The notes under the pieces: generated by a model
The model's database searches: none
The model's input: the letters and a program-made list of their open reading frames with translations, nothing else
Told to the model about the DNA's origin: nothing
Assembly (NCBI GenBank): GCA_016207865.1
Contig: JACQZD010000205.1
Location: 1 to 8,373 of the forward strand
Source: Nitrospirota bacterium
GTDB taxonomy: Bacteria > Nitrospirota > Thermodesulfovibrionia > UBA6902 > DSMQ01
Length of the DNA: 8,373 nucleotides
Reading direction: 5' to 3'
Made by a program: the position numbers and the translations under genes
Shown: one piece after another, positions 4,551-8,373 of the stretch
Layout of the letters: every line of letters begins with the position of its first letter
Numbering within the stretch: the stretch's first letter is position 1

Positions 4551-5189
4551 CTATTCATATACATACCCCGCCCTCGTAACTTTTGTCACATAAAAAACCT
4601 CGCAGGAGCCGTCCCCTGTATCATTCCTTCTCAAGCTGCTGTTCCACCGTACATCCGCGCCTTCATCTTTGCCCCTCACGCCGACAAGAATGCCTGTGAG
4701 CGTGACCTTGTCGCCTTTTTTAAAGGATTTTACAGACAGCAGGATATTTTTATTTGCAGGGATTATGTGATTATTGCTTGAATGTGCAATGATGTAGGGT
4801 TCGCCGAACGGGGCCTTGTCCTCATATTTATAGTAATACCACCTGTCAGACTGGCTGAATCTGATATATTTTGACGAATCAGGCGCTGCCACCCTCCCCC
4901 ATGCAAGCGCAATATCCACCGGCGCAAGGCTTCCCTGCCAGCCGGATGAATAGGACTTCTTGCCTATGACAACGGCGCTTATGGAATATTCCGCAAGCGG
5001 TTTAAGCTGAAATTCGCCGTTTCCCTGATTTATGGCAATTGTTTCATTATTTTGTACTGCTGTCTGCTCCGGCTCCCCTGACACATCAACCTCTCCGAGG
5101 GCGGTGTCCGACGGCACAGGCCTGCTGCAGGCAGGTGAAATAAGTATCAGTACAATCCCGATGGATAACAACCTTAATTGACGCATCAT
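4551..5189 (-). CDS. Probable lipoprotein of unrecognised family
   Basis: A 212-residue protein with a short basic start (MMRQLR), a hydrophobic stretch to about residue 17 and a cysteine at 21 in the context LISPAC, fitting a lipoprotein signal peptide, although Ser at -3 is not the preferred residue. Residues 22-60 are low-complexity linker. The conserved-looking body has GWQGSLAPVDIALAWGRVA (83-101), an aromatic block DRWYYYKYED, HSSNNHIIPAN, GDKVTLTGILVGV and RRNDTGDGSCEVFYVTKV. I recall similar uncharacterised proteins with the GWQG-LAPVD and DTG-GSCE patterns in other proteobacteria but know no function. The start is one of two consecutive ATGs; no Shine-Dalgarno sequence is visible. 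It is divergent from the TamB-like gene across 112 bases. Likely periplasmic, membrane-anchored. Confidence 0.78.
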   Translation of the reverse strand: MMRQLRLLSIGIVLILISPACSRPVPSDTALGEVDVSGEPEQTAVQNNETIAINQGNGEFQLKPLAEYSISAVVIGKKSYSSGWQGSLAPVDIALAWGRVAAPDSSKYIRFSQSDRWYYYKYEDKAPFGEPYIIAHSSNNHIIPANKNILLSVKSFKKGDKVTLTGILVGVRGKDEGADVRWNSSLRRNDTGDGSCEVFYVTKVTRAGYVYE

Positions 5190-5249
5190 TTTTTATTCAT
5201 GTAATATACAGTAATTTCATAAATAATTTAACCCGAAGTTAATAGTTCC

Positions 5250-5277
5250 TTAACTCTTAACTCATAACTCTTAACTT
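5250..5277. repeat. Short heptamer array (TTAACTC-type, four copies)
   Basis: Two perfect TTAACTC units (5250-5263) are followed by ATAACTC and TTAACTT. This is the unit of the array at 1347, here degenerate and between two divergent genes, 25 bases before the TamB-like start codon and in the presumed promoter region of both genes. Confidence 0.85.
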
Positions 5278-5289
5278 TCTTTAAATTAT

Positions 5290-5304
5290 AGGAGCTTTTG
5301 ATTG
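5290..5304 (+). promoter_or_regulatory. Ribosome binding site fixing a TTG start
   Basis: AGGAG (5290-5294) lies seven bases before TTG (5302-5304). An in-frame TGA directly abuts the TTG (5299-5301), and no in-frame ATG occurs for hundreds of bases, so TTG is the only credible start of the TamB-like gene. Confidence 0.8.
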
Positions 5305-8300
5305 CAAAATAAATTATCCAGACGTCTGTTACTGTCCGGCGCTGTCGTATTAGCCATAGGTCTTCTTTTTTTCCTGCTCAGAGGGCCGTACCTGTCAAAT
5401 TCCATAAAGAGGGTTATCCTCCCCGTGCTTGAGCAGGCAACAGGCGAAAGGGTAATCATTGATTCGGCTGCCATAAATCTCTTCCCTCTTTATTTGCAGG
5501 CAAAGGGGCTTAAGGTCTTTGACAAAAACGGGGACCGGCTGCTGCTTGTTACAAAAATCCGCGCATATACTGAATTCTCAGGATTGTTATTCAGGGAAAT
5601 AAGGATAAGAAGGCTGACTGTCAGGGAGCCTGAGCTGACGATAGAAAAAAAAGAACTTGCCGCGGTCATAAACTCAGTCAAAAAATACCTTTCTGAAAAG
5701 CAGGACGAGGATATTACAGTAAAACTAAAAAGCGCAAAAATAACCGACGGTAAATTTACTTTGTCGGACACCGTACCCGGGACTGTCATAACCGGCGGCG
5801 AACTTTCTTCAAATATAACAGTGAAAAATTTTATCTCCATCGGATTATCACTTAAAGATGTCCGGTTAACCCCCCCCGGCCTTCCTGAGATTAAAGGAAG
5901 TCTTGAAGGGATGATTAATACAGACGGAGAAAAATTTGAATTTTCAGGACTTAATATCTTGTCCTCAGGTTCTGCCGTCAATGCCGAAGGAGCTGTAAAT
6001 ACTTCTGCCGCCGGCAAAACACAGTGGGGCAGTTTTTCAGCGAAGGCAAAAATACTCATCACAACAATTAAAGAGCTTTTCAATCTGAAAAAAGGCAGGG
6101 ACGGCGAGCTGTCTCTAAACGGCACTGTTAACCTTATCCCTGATTCAGGATTAAAGGTCCGCATGGATTTAAAAGCAACCGGCTGGCTCTATCTTGAGAC
6201 TTTGATGGAACTGCTCAAAGCAGAAGACACAGTCTCGGGCCTGGTATCTTTTGACGGAAAAATTCAGGGAATTTACCCTGACCTGTCGGGAGAAGCCGGC
6301 GTAACGCTTAAAAACGGCATGTTCGGAGGCCTGCCAATGGACGATATTTCAGGGGCCTTAAAATATTCAGACAGGCAGTTCAGCCTTAAGGATTTTACCG
6401 CGCATACTTATAACGGCGAACTCAAAGGCAACGCGAATCTTTCCATCCCTGAGGGTGATTACTATGTAATTGCCGATGTGAAAGACATTGACAGTCCTGA
6501 ATTTTTAAAATTCATAGAGTGGGAGCCGCCGTTTCCAAGGGGTAAAATCAGCGGAAACTTTGAACTTACAAAAATATATGACAGGGACTTTGACCTTAAG
6601 GCGTCAGTGAGCTATATTAATACCTCAAAAAACGGTCCTGAATTAACAGACAGGCTAAAGAGCATTAAGGGGAAGCTTGCGCTCAAAGATAATTCCATTA
6701 CATTTGACAATGCCAGGTTCTCCACTGCTCAATCCGACCTTTTCATTAAAGGCAGTATAGATTTCAACACTGAAAAACTCAATCTGGGACTGGACCTCAT
6801 AAACAGGGACGCATCGGATCTTACAGCGCCTTATTATGACGGCTTAACCGCGCAAATCAGATTCAGGGGCAAGGGTACGGGCAGCACTGAGGACCCGGTA
6901 ATTTCCGGCAGAATTGACGCAGGAGCAGGAAGCGTCAACGGCATTCCGTTCACATCGGCATCCGGGGATATAATTTACAGCATAAAATCACTTTTAGTCA
7001 GGTCGCTGAAAATTGAGAATTGCCCTAAAGGACAATCTGAAGACAAGACTCCGGTCTATGACATTTCAGGCAGTATTAATTTCAGGAAGGCTGAAGAACT
7101 TTTCTCTTTTGACAGCCCGTACTATAACGCGGAGGCAGCAATCAAAAACGCCGAGGCGGAAACTTTAATAGCTGCAATTTACAAATCAGCCGTAAAGAAA
7201 TCATTTACTGCGATTCCGGTAAAAGGCTCTGTCAGCGGACAGCTTTATTTTAACGGCGACGCAAAAAATTTCAGCGGAAACGGAGACATCTCCCTTGACA
7301 ACGGGATGGTTTTAACCCAGATAGTGGACCATGCCGTCATCAGGGCTGAGCTTTCTCCACAAAAAATATATTTCCCGTCGGCAGAGCTCAACAAGGGACT
7401 CTCCCGGCTTCACGCAAAGGGAACTTTGTATTTTGATGAAAGATTTGATGCCTCAATCTACTCTGACGGTATTGAACTGCGGGACCTAACGCCTTTAACC
7501 GGGTTGTCCGGTTATGTAGCGGCAAATATCAACGGAAAATTAGGCGCCGATATTAAATGTTCAGGCACGCTGAAAAATCCGGAAGCGAAATTTTCTCTGA
7601 ATATTCTTGAGAGCAGTTTAAGAAATGCCGGCATCGGCAGGGGAATTATCAAAGGAGAATTAAAAAACAACAAATTTCTTGTCAAAGGCAGTTTTATTGA
7701 AAACACCGTTGACGTAAACGCCGCCGGCGTTCTCTCCGGCCCGCCTTACTGGGATATAGACGTTAGTTTTAAAAGAGGAAGCTATGATTTTCTCCTGTCG
7801 GAACTTTTTGAGGACGCGCCCAGAGACCTGTCCGTTTCCCTTGAAGGAGACGTGCATTTAAAACAACGCGGGGACAATCTTAACATGGACTCAAGTTTCA
7901 GCTATGTAAACATAAGCCTCTACGGATATAACATTAAAAATAAAGGTGACGCGGTTTTTGCTCTTTCCGGAAAAGAGCTGACAATAAAACCATTTTTACT
8001 TCAAGGGAAAGATGCCGAGATAACTGTATCCGGCGCGGCCAAAGTAGGACAATCCTATGATATCGCGCTTGAAGGCAAAATGAACTTAGAACATCTGCGG
8101 TCCATAAGCAGGGTCGTTGAATCAGTGCGCGGACAGGGTAATTTTACTGTCGGGATTTCAGGGCCGTGGGAAAATCCTGAATTCAGGGGAAAAGTCAATA
8201 TCAGAAACAGCAGTGTAATGATATCCGGCTTCCCTTACCGGATAGGACCGCTTAACGGGGATGTTTTCTTTGATATTGGGGCCAATGTTGGTGCTTATTC

Positions 8301-8373
8301 TCTTATTGCATCGAAATATCTCAATCAGCGGATCAGGATTTATGCATTTGAACCGGCGTTCGTAACTTTTAAC
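5302..8373 (+). CDS. TamB/AsmA-like envelope protein, 3' partial
   Basis: The frame is open for 1024 codons to the last base. It begins with one membrane anchor (about 9-26), followed by an AsmA/TamB-type N-terminal region with ATGERVIIDSAAINLFPL and IRRLTVREPELTIEKKE (about 45-115). After that come long amphipathic beta repeats with recurring G-x-hydrophobic strands and phrases such as GKISGNFEL, DPVISGRIDAG, LKNPEAKFSL and WENPEFRGKVNI. This is the pattern of repeating beta-groove proteins (AsmA, TamB, YhdP), anchored in the inner membrane and spanning the periplasm, implicated in phospholipid transport or outer-membrane protein assembly. The C-terminal TamB (DUF490-type) domain is not reached. 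The TTG start follows AGGAG. The frame contains a run of eight C (5870-5877). From about residue 987 the sequence stops looking TamB-like and becomes an FkbM methyltransferase start, so the final ~110 bases may not belong to this gene. Confidence 0.85.
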   Translation, partial: MQNKLSRRLLLSGAVVLAIGLLFFLLRGPYLSNSIKRVILPVLEQATGERVIIDSAAINLFPLYLQAKGLKVFDKNGDRLLLVTKIRAYTEFSGLLFREIRIRRLTVREPELTIEKKELAAVINSVKKYLSEKQDEDITVKLKSAKITDGKFTLSDTVPGTVITGGELSSNITVKNFISIGLSLKDVRLTPPGLPEIKGSLEGMINTDGEKFEFSGLNILSSGSAVNAEGAVNTSAAGKTQWGSFSAKAKILITTIKELFNLKKGRDGELSLNGTVNLIPDSGLKVRMDLKATGWLYLETLMELLKAEDTVSGLVSFDGKIQGIYPDLSGEAGVTLKNGMFGGLPMDDISGALKYSDRQFSLKDFTAHTYNGELKGNANLSIPEGDYYVIADVKDIDSPEFLKFIEWEPPFPRGKISGNFELTKIYDRDFDLKASVSYINTSKNGPELTDRLKSIKGKLALKDNSITFDNARFSTAQSDLFIKGSIDFNTEKLNLGLDLINRDASDLTAPYYDGLTAQIRFRGKGTGSTEDPVISGRIDAGAGSVNGIPFTSASGDIIYSIKSLLVRSLKIENCPKGQSEDKTPVYDISGSINFRKAEELFSFDSPYYNAEAAIKNAEAETLIAAIYKSAVKKSFTAIPVKGSVSGQLYFNGDAKNFSGNGDISLDNGMVLTQIVDHAVIRAELSPQKIYFPSAELNKGLSRLHAKGTLYFDERFDASIYSDGIELRDLTPLTGLSGYVAANINGKLGADIKCSGTLKNPEAKFSLNILESSLRNAGIGRGIIKGELKNNKFLVKGSFIENTVDVNAAGVLSGPPYWDIDVSFKRGSYDFLLSELFEDAPRDLSVSLEGDVHLKQRGDNLNMDSSFSYVNISLYGYNIKNKGDAVFALSGKELTIKPFLLQGKDAEITVSGAAKVGQSYDIALEGKMNLEHLRSISRVVESVRGQGNFTVGISGPWENPEFRGKVNIRNSSVMISGFPYRIGPLNGDVFFDIGANVGAYSLIASKYLNQRIRIYAFEPAFVTFN
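8262..8373 (+). other. FkbM-family SAM methyltransferase N-terminal segment, joined in frame
   Basis: Residues 988-1024 of the preceding frame read VFFDIGANVGAYSLIASK, then RIYAFEP and FVTFN. This is SAM-binding motif I (D-x-G-A-N-x-G) followed, at the correct distance, by the acidic end of the second strand (AFEP), as in FkbM-type methyltransferases. The preceding GPLNGDVFFD is a normal TamB/AsmA phrase that would be expected to go on as a beta repeat. The switch therefore falls at about 8262-8276, where both families share V-F-x-D. The segment is cut by the window end. Confidence 0.7.

Noticed and set aside
4518..4781. Plus-strand 87-codon frame opposite the lipoprotein gene
   Set aside because: Antisense overlap with no motif or ribosome binding site.
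5286..7857. Several minus-strand open frames opposite the TamB-like gene, one of 224 codons (6164-5490)
   Set aside because: They lie antisense to a continuous 1024-codon frame with clear TamB/AsmA patterning; their translations are Ser/Leu/Pro-rich with no recognisable motif.

Overview
The window reads as a piece, possibly a whole contig, of a diderm (Gram-negative) bacterial genome of moderate GC. It opens inside one gene and ends inside another, in frame on the last base. The diderm reading rests on a DksA-type transcription factor, a TamB/AsmA-like envelope protein, a probable lipoprotein and the remnant of a PEP-CTERM sorting signal. The PEP-CTERM tail, AT-leaning codon use, frequent TTG starts and short intergenic repeats would suit lineages such as Nitrospirota or Desulfobacterota. 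That is an inference from style, not a phylogenetic result.

Layout. Positions 1-426 (+) hold the C-terminal bulk of a DksA/TraR-type zinc-finger protein. It converges on a minus-strand pair of peptide/nickel-type ABC permease genes, dppB-like (2341-1412) then dppC-like (1283-486). No ATPase or substrate-binding protein gene is present. An array of about nine heptamers separates the permeases, and related short repeats lie at the dksA/dppC junction and upstream of the tamB-like gene.

Positions 2375-4079 form an accessory zone with two type II toxin-antitoxin-like pairs, all on the minus strand. One is a RelE/ParE-like toxin followed by a MerR/excisionase-type antitoxin. Its promoter is strong and overlaps a palindrome, which suggests autoregulation. 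The other is a DUF433 antitoxin followed by a DUF5615 PIN-like toxin. Between the pairs sit dispersed palindromic repeats and, on the plus strand, a decapitated PEP-CTERM tail with no protein in front of it.

A tRNA-Ala(CGC) gene (4287-4215, minus) follows, then an AT-rich tract of nested inverted repeats, then a probable lipoprotein of a family I cannot name (5189-4551, minus). Divergent from it, a long TamB/AsmA-like gene starts at TTG 5302 and stays open to the end of the window.

The two strongest observations are these. The last ~110 bases of the TamB-like frame switch, without a frame break, to the SAM-binding start of an FkbM-family methyltransferase; this is either a contig-end assembly chimera or a real recombination junction. 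The orphan PEP-CTERM tail at about 3082-3192 implies a deleted exosortase substrate gene at a spot now occupied by toxin-antitoxin modules and repeats. I see no CRISPR array, transposase or clearly new multi-gene system.
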